Source: Methanobacteriaceae archaeon (GTDB lineage Archaea > Methanobacteriota > Methanobacteria > Methanobacteriales > Methanobacteriaceae). From it: a DNA stretch of 64,000 bases. Of the stretch, positions 48,601 through 57,730 are shown piece by piece (the stretch's first letter is position 1; each line of letters starts with the position of its first letter). The translations under genes and the position numbers were made by a program. Where the stretch lies: NCBI GenBank assembly GCA_900766745.1, contig CAAFWR010000111.1, positions 36,809 through 100,808 of the forward strand, given 5' to 3'. The notes under the pieces are model-generated. The model was not told the DNA's origin and searched no databases. It was given only the letters and a program-made list of their open reading frames with translations.

Positions 48601-49511
48601 TATGTCCACACGCTAAACCAGGATGGCATCACCACAAAGAAGCATATGTTAGCGCATATGAAGCATTCAACTTTGGTAATAAAGGTAGATTAATAAGTAT
48701 GAAAAGCGTTGTTCCTACTGTTAATTTTACCAGAACTAATGGCAGAACTTGGGCTAGAGCTAATGGATTTGACGGAGAAGCTAAATGGAATCTTTATACA
48801 TATGAAGAGCATAGAGCTATATGTCATTTGTTCTTAGTAGAATATGCTACTAGAAATTCACAAAAGGCTGTTAATACTGCACTAACTCCTGAGGGATTTA
48901 GACAAGGTGGATTAGGTTCTGGTTGTACTACAGGAACAGCAACTATCAACGGAGCTCAAACTTGGTCGTTTATTCCAACTGGAAGTTCTGATAGTCTAGG
49001 TAGTGGTTCTGGTGAAGTCACAGTAACTATACAACAGACTGATTCATCTGGTTCTAATACTTCTACTATTACACGTAAATGTAATAGATATAGAGGAATT
49101 GAAAATCCATTTGGTCACATATGGAAACACACGGATGATATAATTAGTATATATGAAGGTGGCTGGAGGACTTATTATAAGTCTATAAAACCTGATCAAT
49201 TTGCTACTAACAAAAATAATAGTTATAAACCTTTAACATCAGCAGCAGTTGTAACTGGTTATAAAACCGAAATTAGAGTTACTCCTACTTGTGATTTCTT
49301 CGCTGAAGCTTGTACTAATGGTTCAGAAACTACATACTGGTGTGATTATAACTGGGATAATACTGATACTTCAGAACACTGTTTGTTAATCGGTGGTAAC
49401 TCTGGCAATGGCGGCGAGGCGGGTCTCTTCAATCTTCATTCCTATAATGGGGTTAGTAATTCCGATGCTAATATCGGTTCTCGATTAACATATCTCCCGT
49501 GGGCGGAGTAA
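45609..49511 (+). CDS. Retroelement-diversified tail fibre (variable protein)
   Basis: A 1300-residue protein with many TAGs. N-terminal fibre modules, a coiled-coil centre rich in Ala/Glu/Thr (residues about 230-560), and a C-terminal domain with FGE/C-type-lectin-like features of variable proteins: KIPEFWYVDDY, IENPFGHIWKHTDD and the closing CLLIGGNSGNGGEAGLFNL and NIGSRLTY. The last 40 residues lie over the variable repeat (49392-49480), the target of mutagenic retrohoming. The protein is the likely receptor-binding tip that the retroelement changes to meet new hosts. Confidence 0.88.
49392..49480 (+). other. DGR variable repeat (VR)
   Basis: An 89-base segment at the 3' end of the fibre gene that matches the template repeat at 49606-49694 without gaps. 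It differs at 14 positions, every one an adenine in the template (11 to G, two to C, one to T). The other 57 template bases are identical. Codons changed include AGT to GGT, AAT to CAT and AAT to TAT. Confidence 0.93.
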
Positions 49512-49513
49512 TG

Positions 49514-49543
49514 ACTTAATTATGCAATACGGTATAGTTAAGT
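49514..49543 (+). other. Hairpin downstream of the VR
   Basis: ACTTAATTATG-CAATACGG-TATAGTTAAGT, an 11-bp stem with two G-U pairs, overlapping the fibre stop region and 33 bases after the VR. Hairpins or cruciforms here act as target-site signals in other retroelements (shown in BPP-1); a GC-rich CTCCCGTGGGCGGAG lies between. Confidence 0.6.
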
Positions 49544-49605
49544 AATACCCACAGGTTGCTTCTCTAGAATTAGAACGAGTATGCATTATTAGTTTTAAGT
49601 AAAAA

Positions 49606-49694
49606 AGTAGTAACTCTGACAATAGCAGCAAAGCAGGTCTATTCAATCTTAATTCCAATAATGAGGTTAGTAATTCCAATGCTAATATCAGTTC
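49606..49694 (+). other. DGR template repeat (TR)
   Basis: Non-coding 89-base copy of the VR, rich in AGT, AAT and AAC words, with 32 adenines of which 14 differ in the VR. It is transcribed and copied by the reverse transcriptase with errors at A. It lies 94 bases after the fibre stop and 141 bases before the reverse-transcriptase ATG. Similarity ends sharply at both sides. Confidence 0.93.
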
Positions 49695-49835
49695 AATGAA
49701 ATTGCGTATCATAATATTTTCAGTTTATCATATAATAGCCAACTACTGAGAAGGACCTTACCACTTGGTAAAAAATATAAATAATTTATTAAGGGTTAGT
49801 AGTGAAATATCGAAAGCTCTTTGTAATTTCAGACT

Positions 49836-50864
49836 ATGAAGAAATTTAAGAATTTATATTAGAAGATAACAGATTTAGATAATATAAAGCTAGCTCATCA
49901 TAATGCTAGAAAGAATAAAACTCATAGAAACGATGTAAAGAAAGTAGATGCAGACATAGAAGGATTTTGTAAGTAGATACAAGATATGTTAGTAAATCAT
50001 ACTTATAAAACTTCTGAATATTTTACTTTTAAGTTATATGAACCTAAAGAAAGAATAACATTCAAACTACCTTACTTTCCAGATCGTATAGTACATCACG
50101 CTATTATGAACATAATGGAACCTTTGTGGATTAATTAGATGATACCTTAGACTTATAGTTGTATTAAGAAAAGAGGTATTCACAAAGTTCTTAAGTAGAT
50201 ATAGCATGATCTAAAAGATAGAGATAATACTAAATACTGTCTTAAAATAGATATTAGAAAGTTTTATCCTTCAGTAGATCACGATATATTAAAACAGATA
50301 ATTAGAATAAAGGTATCAGATAGAGAACTGTTATAGTTGTTAGATGAAATAATAGATTCATCAGATGGAGTGCCTATTGGTAATTACTTATCTTAGTTTT
50401 TTGCTAATCTGTATCTATCTTACTTTGATCATTGGGTTAAAGAAGATAAAAACATAAAGTACTATTATAGATATGCAGATGATATAGTAATACTTTATAA
50501 AGATAAAGAGTCTTTGTAGACATTACTTAGAGATATAAAGTAGTATTTAAAAGATAACTTAAAACTATAGTTAAAGAATAACTATTAGGTATTCCCAGTA
50601 GAAAGTAGAAGTATAGATTTTGTTGGATATAAAATATATCATAACTTTACTTTAGTTAGAAAGGCATTAAAGAAAAGATATTGTAAGAAGAATGCTAAAC
50701 TGAATAAAAGAAGTACTAACTACAAATATTATAGAAGAAAAATGGCTAGCTACATAGGATGGTTTAAACACGCTAACTGTTATTCTTTACTTACTAAAAC
50801 TATTAAACATAAAGAGCTATTAGATTACCTGGATATACGTAAAGGAAATAGAACATACGCATAA
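49836..50864 (+). CDS. DGR reverse transcriptase
   Basis: A 342-residue protein with 12 in-frame TAGs. Core motifs: PYFPDRIVHHAIMN, TKYCLKIDIRKFYPSVDHD (first catalytic Asp), GVPIGNYLSQFFANLYL and YYRYADDIVILY (catalytic YxDD, near residue 214), followed by FVGYKIY. The Gln of the SQ motif at residue 187 is encoded by TAG (50394-50396), direct evidence for TAG as Gln. It copies the TR RNA into mutated cDNA for the VR. No accessory variability determinant (Avd-like) gene is seen next to it. Confidence 0.92.
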
Positions 50865-50987
50865 TGAGTACGTTATAGTTATATAATCGCAGAGACTTTA
50901 ACATATGCTAGCAGTAATAAATATTGACTAGCATTTTTATTTCAGATAAAATTATTTTAAGTTGTGTTGAGTAGAAGTTTATATATA

Positions 50988-51506
50988 ATGAATCTTGCAA
51001 GACGTATATTTGCTAATGGATATCAATCTATAGTAGGTTGGCTAACAGGTATAGCAACTATACTAGCACCAGCTGCACCATTAATAGGTGTGTCATTTCT
51101 ATTCATAATATTAGACTTAATCTATGGATATAAAGTATGTAGACAAGTAACCAACAACAGTTATTTTGAATCTGGTAAGTTTTGGTCTACTATTGAGAAA
51201 CTAGGATTTGCAGCTATAATGATAGCTGGATTTACTTTATTAGATAAGTTTATATTTATGACATATGCTGATCTGGTGTTAGCTAAAGTTGCAGCAGGAG
51301 CAGTATGTTTTGCAGAAATAATATCATTATTAGAATCTAGGAAAGCATTAAAACCTAATTCATTAGTTACAAGACTCTTCACAAAGATTATAAAGTCGAA
51401 AGCAGAAAAATATTTAGATGTAGATATAACAGACATCTTAGAAGAACAAAATACTATTACAAATGATACCAATACTGATAAGTCTAGCAAAAAGATTAAT
51501 AAGTAA
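50988..51506 (+). CDS. Holin-like membrane protein
   Basis: A 172-residue protein from ATG 50988 (a GTG 24 bases earlier is in frame). At least three hydrophobic segments at about residues 18-45, 70-95 and 98-115, and a charged cytoplasmic tail. Size, topology and place next to a spanin-like gene fit a phage holin, which pores the inner membrane and releases endolysin. No TAG. Confidence 0.65.
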   Translation: MNLARRIFANGYQSIVGWLTGIATILAPAAPLIGVSFLFIILDLIYGYKVCRQVTNNSYFESGKFWSTIEKLGFAAIMIAGFTLLDKFIFMTYADLVLAKVAAGAVCFAEIISLLESRKALKPNSLVTRLFTKIIKSKAEKYLDVDITDILEEQNTITNDTNTDKSSKKINK

Positions 51507-52119
51507 CATTATCGGTTGGTTTAAAAGGAATTACAAAGCAATGGCAGTGATTATCATTATGATTCTCGCTGCCATTTGTTTTTATTAGAATAACTAGCTA
51601 GATAAGAAGAATAGAGAACTAGATAGAGTAACTAATAACTATCTTTACTATGAATAGCTAGCAACATAGTAGAAGAATGATAATAGAGTGTTATAGCTTA
51701 CTCTAGATGAATTTAAAGAAACCAAAGATAGCTTGATACAAGAAGTACATGCTACAGTAAAGAAATTAAAAATCAAAGAGAAGGAGTTGAAATAGGTACA
51801 GATATAGGAGTAGAAAGTAGTACATGATACTACTATAGTAGTTAGATCAACTGACTTTAAAGTGGAAATCAAACCAAACAATTTGACATCAATCATAATA
51901 AATAAAAGAGATACGCTCCTAACACATAGTATCGACATTCGCAATACACAATCACTATTTATTCATACTAAAAAAGAATATAAGCGTAATTATAAGAATT
52001 GGTTCTAGCGACTCCTTCACTTTGATTTTAAAAAACGAACTATTTATAAGTACCAAATTGATAACAGTAACAAGTTAATCAATGTAGAAAATACTAGAAT
52101 AATAGATTTATCAAAATGA
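51463..52119 (+). CDS. Spanin-like (Rz-type) protein
   Basis: A 218-residue protein with about a dozen TAGs. From ATG 51463 there is a basic amphipathic leader, then a single membrane helix (MAVIIIMILAAICFY), then a long Lys/Glu/Gln coiled coil (residues about 45-120) and a soluble end. N-terminal anchor plus periplasmic coiled coil is the inner-membrane spanin layout, linking to the outer membrane at lysis. A second start at 51541 keeps only the helix onwards; the first overlaps the holin-like gene by 44 bases. Coupled downstream by ATGA. Confidence 0.6.
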
Positions 52120-52751
52120 ACTTTATAAGTCGAATAATTAAATCAATTAATGCAATGAGAGAAAGACTGAAAATAGAGCGTCATGAGGCTATGTATGGTC
52201 CACACTTCAATGAAGAATGTGCACTAAAAGCAGTCTCTAAGATGGAAAACGAAGATGGCTCTCGTGGAGAACATTGGAGTTTAGAAGAAACTACTTCAAT
52301 CGCTAACCAGTACGGAATCAATCTGAAAGGTGAGAAATACAACAAGTATGATTGGTACGTTGCTCTCAATATGATACGTTCAGACTATTATCGTGCAGTT
52401 GTTACTATGACAAGTAGTGATCACATTAAGTACTTTGTAGAACTAGCAAAAGCTTGGTTGAATGATAAAGACATAGAAGAAGGAAAGATGTGGTATTACT
52501 ATTGCTATATTATGTGTGATAAATTGCGCAAAGAAGCTAAGACGATGTTAATGCTTGAAGACGATGAAGATGAAGAGCATGAGTATCGTTACGCTCGTGG
52601 TGGCAGAGGACGTGGAAGAGGTAGAGGAGGAAGAATGACTCGCTACGGTTATGACTATGACGAAGACGATGAATATTTAGATCGTGAACGTGAAGAGGAA
52701 AGAATGCATAGATATGAACCTATGTATGAAAGAAGAATATCAAGATATTAA
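52116..52751 (+). CDS. Virion-type protein with Arg/Gly-rich tail
   Basis: A 211-residue protein without TAG. Helical N-terminal domain with MYGPHFNEECALKAVSKMEN and NKYDWYVALNMIRSDY; then an acidic run, an Arg/Gly segment (residues 166-178) and a charged Tyr/Glu/Arg end. Similar proteins occur in Bacteroidales phages as conserved unknowns. TAG-free and regular codons suggest high expression. Confidence 0.6.
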   Translation: MNFISRIIKSINAMRERLKIERHEAMYGPHFNEECALKAVSKMENEDGSRGEHWSLEETTSIANQYGINLKGEKYNKYDWYVALNMIRSDYYRAVVTMTSSDHIKYFVELAKAWLNDKDIEEGKMWYYYCYIMCDKLRKEAKTMLMLEDDEDEEHEYRYARGGRGRGRGRGGRMTRYGYDYDEDDEYLDREREEERMHRYEPMYERRISRY

Positions 52752-52765
52752 TTTAATCAAAATTT

Positions 52766-53692
52766 ATGAGAACTATGTACGAACCTGAAAAAATTTTAGT
52801 ACAAAACGCTGGTATAGATCCAGGTGTAGCTGCACTTTTGCAGAATGCAAACAAAGGTAATATGGACCCTGCTGCTCTTATGGCTATGATGAACAACGGC
52901 GGTTTCGGTGGAAACGGCGGTTGGTGGTGGATTTGGATCATCCTAATCTTCTTCTGTTGGGGCGGTTTTGGAGGTAATGGTTTTGGTAGAGGTAGCGATG
53001 ATGCTAGTCGTCTTGCTTCTCAGTTGAATACTGATACTAATACAAGTCTGTTAATGCAGGCTATCCAAGGTAACAAAGATGCAATCAGCACTTTGTCTAA
53101 TACTTTAAATTGTGATATTAATGCTGTACAGACAGCTTTAAATACTATTAATACTAGCGTAAGTCAGATTGCTTGTGATACTAAATTGGCTAGCTGTGAA
53201 GTAATTAATGCTATTACTTCTGGTAATGCTAACTTAGCTTCTCAATTGGCTAACTGCTGCTGCCAGACTCAACGTTCAATTGACTCTGTTAATTTGAACT
53301 TGACTCAAATGAGTGCTGATAATAAACTGTCTATCTGTCAGCAAACTAATACTTTGCAGAATGCAATCACTAGTGGTTTCAATAACTTAATGACAGATAA
53401 TGCTAGTAAGTTTAATGTGATTGGCGCTAAGATAGATGCGCAGACTCAAATGATTAACGATAAATTCTGTCAACTTGAAATGCGTGAAATGCAGAATAAG
53501 ATTGACACATTGCGTGCTGAAAAATCAGCTCTTGAGTTAGGTTTGTCTCAATCTGCTCAAACTGCTAATATAGTAAATCAGTTGCGTCCGTGTCCAGTAC
53601 CTGCTTACTTAACTTGTAACCCATTCGGATGTAACGGTGGATTCACTGGTTACGGATACGGATATAACGACGGTTGCGGTTGTGGTTGCTAA
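52766..53692 (+). CDS. Virion-type protein with Gly/Trp membrane segment
   Basis: A 308-residue protein without TAG. Residues 41-75 form a Gly-rich hydrophobic stretch (GGWWWIWIILIFFCWGGFGG), then a long Asn/Thr/Leu/Gln coiled coil (90-265) and a Cys/Gly/Tyr-rich end (YGYGYNDGCGCGC). Such proteins are common and abundant in Bacteroidales phages; a membrane-active or fibrous virion role is possible. Codon pattern resembles the capsid gene. Confidence 0.6.
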   Translation: MRTMYEPEKILVQNAGIDPGVAALLQNANKGNMDPAALMAMMNNGGFGGNGGWWWIWIILIFFCWGGFGGNGFGRGSDDASRLASQLNTDTNTSLLMQAIQGNKDAISTLSNTLNCDINAVQTALNTINTSVSQIACDTKLASCEVINAITSGNANLASQLANCCCQTQRSIDSVNLNLTQMSADNKLSICQQTNTLQNAITSGFNNLMTDNASKFNVIGAKIDAQTQMINDKFCQLEMREMQNKIDTLRAEKSALELGLSQSAQTANIVNQLRPCPVPAYLTCNPFGCNGGFTGYGYGYNDGCGCGC

Positions 53693-53709
53693 TAAGAAAG
53701 GAGGTAATT

Positions 53710-54129
53710 ATGTTTAATCCTTTCTTTAACCCTTATCGTGTAAGACGTATTGATCAAGGTGGTATACCAACATTAGATACTATATTCTCTAATGTAGATA
53801 CTACTAACAATACTGTTACTTATGGAATATGTCCATTTCAATGGAGACAATTACCATGCAGAGGTTTAATATTGTTAAATATTAACCATACCGCTACTGG
53901 TGCAACAGAAGGATCATTAGTATCTATAGCTACTGCTGTTAGTTCTAGTTAGGCATCATCTAACCCAACTAGTGTAAATACTAATAGTGGTAAAGCATTA
54001 CTAAACGGTTCTGGTGATTAGATGCCAACAGAAGAAATTTCAACTGGTAATAAATATCTAATATACTATGATAAACGTACTGGAGTATTTCAGACTGTAA
54101 ATCATATTGTAGCACCAGCTGCTGCTTAA
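53710..54129 (+). CDS. Small virion-type protein
   Basis: A 139-residue protein with two TAGs. ATG 53710 is chosen because AAGGAGGT stands at 53697-53704, one of the rare strong ribosome sites; a 12-residue longer frame would start inside the previous gene. Beta-rich (TYGICPFQWRQLPCRGLILL), followed by a 10-bp hairpin. Possibly a capsid- or fibre-surface protein. Confidence 0.65.
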
Positions 54130-54137
54130 TAAAAACT

Positions 54138-54163
54138 TAGGGCTACCTTTTACGGTAGCCCTA
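54138..54163 (+). terminator. Perfect 10-bp hairpin
   Basis: TAGGGCTACC-TTTTAC-GGTAGCCCTA. No U-tract follows directly on the plus strand (CTAAAACC), so termination may be weak; it could shield the mRNA end of the TAG-poor genes 52116-54129. Confidence 0.6.
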
Positions 54164-54180
54164 CTAAAACCAATTCAATT

Positions 54181-54762
54181 ATGTTATTTAGTCAATTAAA
54201 AATAGGAGACCACGTGCACGTATTGGAAGTTCTAGGAACTTTTAAAAAGACTACTGTTTATAGTCTTGGTTCTATTACTTAGGTTTCAAATCCTTATGAT
54301 GAGGCTTTACCTCAAGGTTAGTTTCCAATACCAGGATAGAACAGACGTAAATTAGTCGATGTATTTATTAGTTGTAATGGAGAATCTAAGAAACTATCAG
54401 TACCAGCTGAACGTTCAATAATCAACGATACTTCTATAGGACTTACTGTTGCTACCAACAAAGAAGAAATAGCTAATATGGTTAGATAGAACTACAACGA
54501 ATTCAAAGCTAAAAAAGAAGCAGCAAGTAAGTACGATGAAGAAATGGAGAAGTGTAAAGATATTCTAGATCAACTAGAAGCGCAAGTAGAAATTCCTACA
54601 GTAACTAATACTGTTAATAATAGTAAAGAAATAAATGATTTAAAGAATGATGTAGCTGATATTAGGAAGATGATAGAAGATGCTAAGAAGATGTTTATGG
54701 GAGGATTCCCAAAACCACCAATGCCACCTATGCCTAATGTACCAGCTCCATAGATGAAATAA
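54181..54762 (+). CDS. Hypothetical protein with Pro-rich end
   Basis: A 193-residue protein with five TAGs. Beta-rich start (LKIGDHVHVLEVLG), coiled coil at about 95-170, and a PPMPPMPNVPAP tail ending APQMK (the last Q is TAG). A terminator follows. Function unknown. Confidence 0.6.
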
Positions 54763-54771
54763 AAGATATTT

Positions 54772-54801
54772 AAGGTAGACTTTTTAGTCTACCTTTTTTA
54801 T
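54772..54801 (+). terminator. Rho-independent terminator
   Basis: AAGGTAGACT-TTTT-AGTCTACCTT, a perfect 10-bp stem, followed by TTTTTTATTAT. It ends the transcript after 54762. Confidence 0.88.
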
Positions 54802-54875
54802 TATATGTACTTATAGAAACAGCTATTAGTTATACTTCACTAATGTAACCTAAATATATTAAAATAGCACAGGTA

Positions 54876-54890
54876 GCCTTAAAATGCGTT
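54876..54890 (+). repeat. 15-nt repeat, copy 2
   Basis: GCCTTAAAATGCGTT, identical to 44677-44691. This copy lies 36 bases before the ATG at 54927 and after a terminator, a promoter-like position. Confidence 0.55.
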
Positions 54891-54926
54891 TAAATACTAT
54901 TATAATTATAATTTAAATATATAGAT

Positions 54927-55592
54927 ATGACATTAAATGAGCTCATTGATGATGTTCTATTAGAAGCTAGAAATAACTAGATTACTGAGAGTGAAAAACT
55001 CAGTAGGTACTAGATAGAATTGTGGATTAAAACTTATCGAGCTTACTTATTAAAACAGAAGTTAGATAAGGGAGAACAATTAGATTAGATCTTCTATTAG
55101 ACTATACGCATGCATTTGGATAAAATAGAAGAAGACCCAGGTCATGTAGAATACCAAGGAGACAAAGAATTACCTACTTTACTTGGTACTAAACTTACTA
55201 CTTCAGTAATAACAGTAAAGGATGCCTATGGAAACATTATTCAATTAGGTTCTGAAACTAAGATGAAATTCTAGAGATATAGAAAGTACACTTGCAAAGA
55301 TTATATTGCATATGTTAAAGGTAATAGGATATATGTAGAAGGTGATGCTAATCAACTAGAATATATTGATGTAGAAATAATTGCTGAAGATCCTACTGAA
55401 GATAAACTGTGTTACAATCCTGATAAGGATGAATATCCTTTACCAGCTTATATGTGGGGAACAGTTAAGTAGTTAATCTTTACTAAAGATTTCTTAACTA
55501 TGAGGCAGCAAGTATCTGATACTACTAACGATAGTAAGGATGATACTTAGAATGTAATGAATTAGAATGTTAATAGAAGTATAAGACGATGA
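54927..55592 (+). CDS. Tail/neck protein
   Basis: A 221-residue protein with eight or more TAGs. Helical start (LNELIDDVLLEARNNQITE) and beta body; layout like the connector genes at 31966-33380. First gene after the terminator, coupled downstream by ATGA. Probably a virion neck or tail component. Confidence 0.6.
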
Positions 55593-56059
55593 ATGAATTA
55601 AATAAATCAGCTAACAAAACAGTTTCTTATACTATACCTTCATTCTATAATCATTACTTAAGTAGTATAGAACCAGATACAGTATATGACATAGATTATA
55701 CTACTTATAGAAAGATAGTAACAGATTACTTTTATTACTTAAGAGATTAGTTACTGGAAGAAAGTAAAGAAGTTAAATTACCTTATAGAATGGGTAGTAT
55801 TCAAATAGTAAAGAAACAGCCTAAACATTTAGATGGTAGAAGTCTTAGAATAGATTATAAAGCTACTAAAGAGTTAGGTAAACTTACTTATTTACTTAAT
55901 GAACACTCAGGATTCTACAAGTATAGACTTTACTGGAATAAATAGGATATGCTAGTGTCTAACAAAAGTAAGTATTAGATTGTACTTACTAGAGCAAATA
56001 AAAGGCATTTAGCACAAATAATTAAATAGAATATTCACGATTACGAATAGCAGCCATGA
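55589..56059 (+). CDS. Conserved-type virion module protein
   Basis: A 156-residue protein with five TAGs, Tyr/Lys/Leu-rich, with GSIQIVKKQPKHLDGRSLRI and LNEHSGFYKYRLYWNK. Coupled to both neighbours by ATGA. Protein of a type found in this place in crAss-like phages; role unknown to me. Confidence 0.6.
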
Positions 56060-56988
56060 TATATAAAATGACAAGTAGTAAAGCCGTGATTGCTAAAGTA
56101 ATCGCGGATTTAGGTTTAAATGAAACCGAAATACCTATTACAGATATACGTCAATGGATCGGAGAAGCTTTAATGAACATAGGTTCTGTTAATCAATTAG
56201 ATCATAAAGTAGAAGTAATACCTATCAATGGTTATTAGGCTAAGTTACCATGTGACTTAGAAAGATTGAATAGTGTAGCTTACTCTACATGTGATTGTGG
56301 TGGCTGGATACCTATGAAGAAGAGTACAGGCACATTCAGTGTATATGATAAGAAAGATAACTGTGATTGTTGTAATATGATTATACACGATGATGTATTA
56401 ATACCATTAGTAAAGAACCTTCACAATATTACTAAAGATAAAGACGCATTAGAAATACTTAATAAAGATACTAATACTAGATAGACGCTTAGTGCATTAA
56501 TTAATAATTATACAGTTTGTAGTAAAAATGGTAGATTACAGCACACTAGTTTTAATGGTACTAATTTCAGTTATACGCCACAATATGATGTTAAACCAGG
56601 ATATCTCATCTCAAACGTTCCAGAAGGATATGCAAAAATCTCATACCACGCTATCTATACTGATGAAGATGGTATGCCAATGATGCCAGATGTATAGTCT
56701 TACTTTGAAGCTTGCTTCTGGTACTGTGCATAGAAAATACTTTATATTAAGTATATAAAAGGAGAAGTACACAGATAGTTGTGGATAGATGCTAAGAACT
56801 CTTATAACTTCTATAGAAAGCAAGCATATGCTGAATCTTTGATGCCTAATCAAGATGAATTAAGTGGGATTGAAAAAACATGGAATCGTTTAATACCTGA
56901 GTTAAATTCAGATCATACTTTTATGTCTACAATATCTGATCCTGAACATATATATAATTAGAATAAATATGACTACATTAGATTTTAA
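56056..56988 (+). CDS. Tail/neck protein with Cys cluster
   Basis: A 310-residue protein with six TAGs. Starts with helices (IAKVIADLGLNETEIPI), has a Cys-rich segment (STCDCGGW, NCDCCNM) and aromatic helices near the end. It ends in TAA at 56986-56988, 20 bases inside the homing-endonuclease frame. Likely ring or tail component. Confidence 0.65.
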
Positions 56989-57730
56989 TCATAAAGCTAT
57001 AAAGAACATACCTAGATACACATGTGGTATTTATAGCATACATAATAAGCTTACTAATGACAGATATGTTGGGTCTAGTACAGACATTAGAAGTAGAGTT
57101 ACAGCACACTTGATAAGTGTTACTAGAAATAATAATAGTAGAGCTAATAAAAATCTTTTAAGTGCTGTTAGAAAATATGGTATAGATAAGTTTGAGATAG
57201 AAATATTAGAAACGTGTGAAGATAATAAATCTACTATATCTTTTTTAGAATGTAAATATATAAGAGAATTAGGTACTTATAATTGTGTTAGAGTGGATGG
57301 TAGGAAAGTCAAGCGTTTTGATTTAGATGGTAACTTTATTAAAGAATACACTAATATAAAAAGTGCAGCTAAAGATGTAAATATACAACCTGATAATATA
57401 TATCAATGTTGCTTAATGAAGAAAAAAACCGCTGTACGAAAAAGTATGTGGAGATTTTCTGACGAATGTCCTTTTTCTAAAATAGAATGCTATAAAAAAT
57501 ATTGTCCAGTTGGTGGAAGAATAGGACATAAAATTGTTTAGTTTGATAAAGCTGGAAATTTTATCAGAGTATTTGATAAAATTTATGAAGCTGCTAAATT
57601 ATTAAATGCGGATTTGGCTACTATACACAGGTGCTGTAAAGATAATAAAAACAGTTTCAATAGAACAGCCTATGGATATAAATGGAAATTCTATGAAGAC
57701 TATTTAAAAGAATGTGCAAATGGAAATTAA
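56969..57730 (+). CDS. GIY-YIG homing endonuclease
   Basis: A 253-residue protein with one TAG (57539-57541). GIY-YIG nuclease domain at residues about 16-100: CGIYSIHNKLTNDRYVGSST, then the Arg-containing helix and ECKYIRELGTYN with the catalytic Glu. Two NUMOD1-type DNA-binding repeats follow (VKRFDLDGNFIKEYTNIKSA and QFDKAGNFIRVFDKIYEA). It is a free-standing mobile nuclease that cuts alleles lacking it. It overlaps the upstream gene by 20 bases and the downstream start by 11, so it was inserted at the exact gene junction. Its codon use is like the rest. Confidence 0.88.

Noticed and set aside
49695-49720. Extension of TR-VR similarity past GTTC
   Set aside because: Positions beyond differ at non-adenine bases, so they do not follow the retrohoming pattern.
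52116-52751. Accessory variability determinant of the retroelement
   Set aside because: Size and Arg/Gly-rich acidic tail do not match the compact basic four-helix Avd proteins.
53674-53709. Upstream start for the 53710 gene
   Set aside because: Overlaps the preceding coding region, whereas AAGGAGGT at 53697 sets the ATG at 53710.
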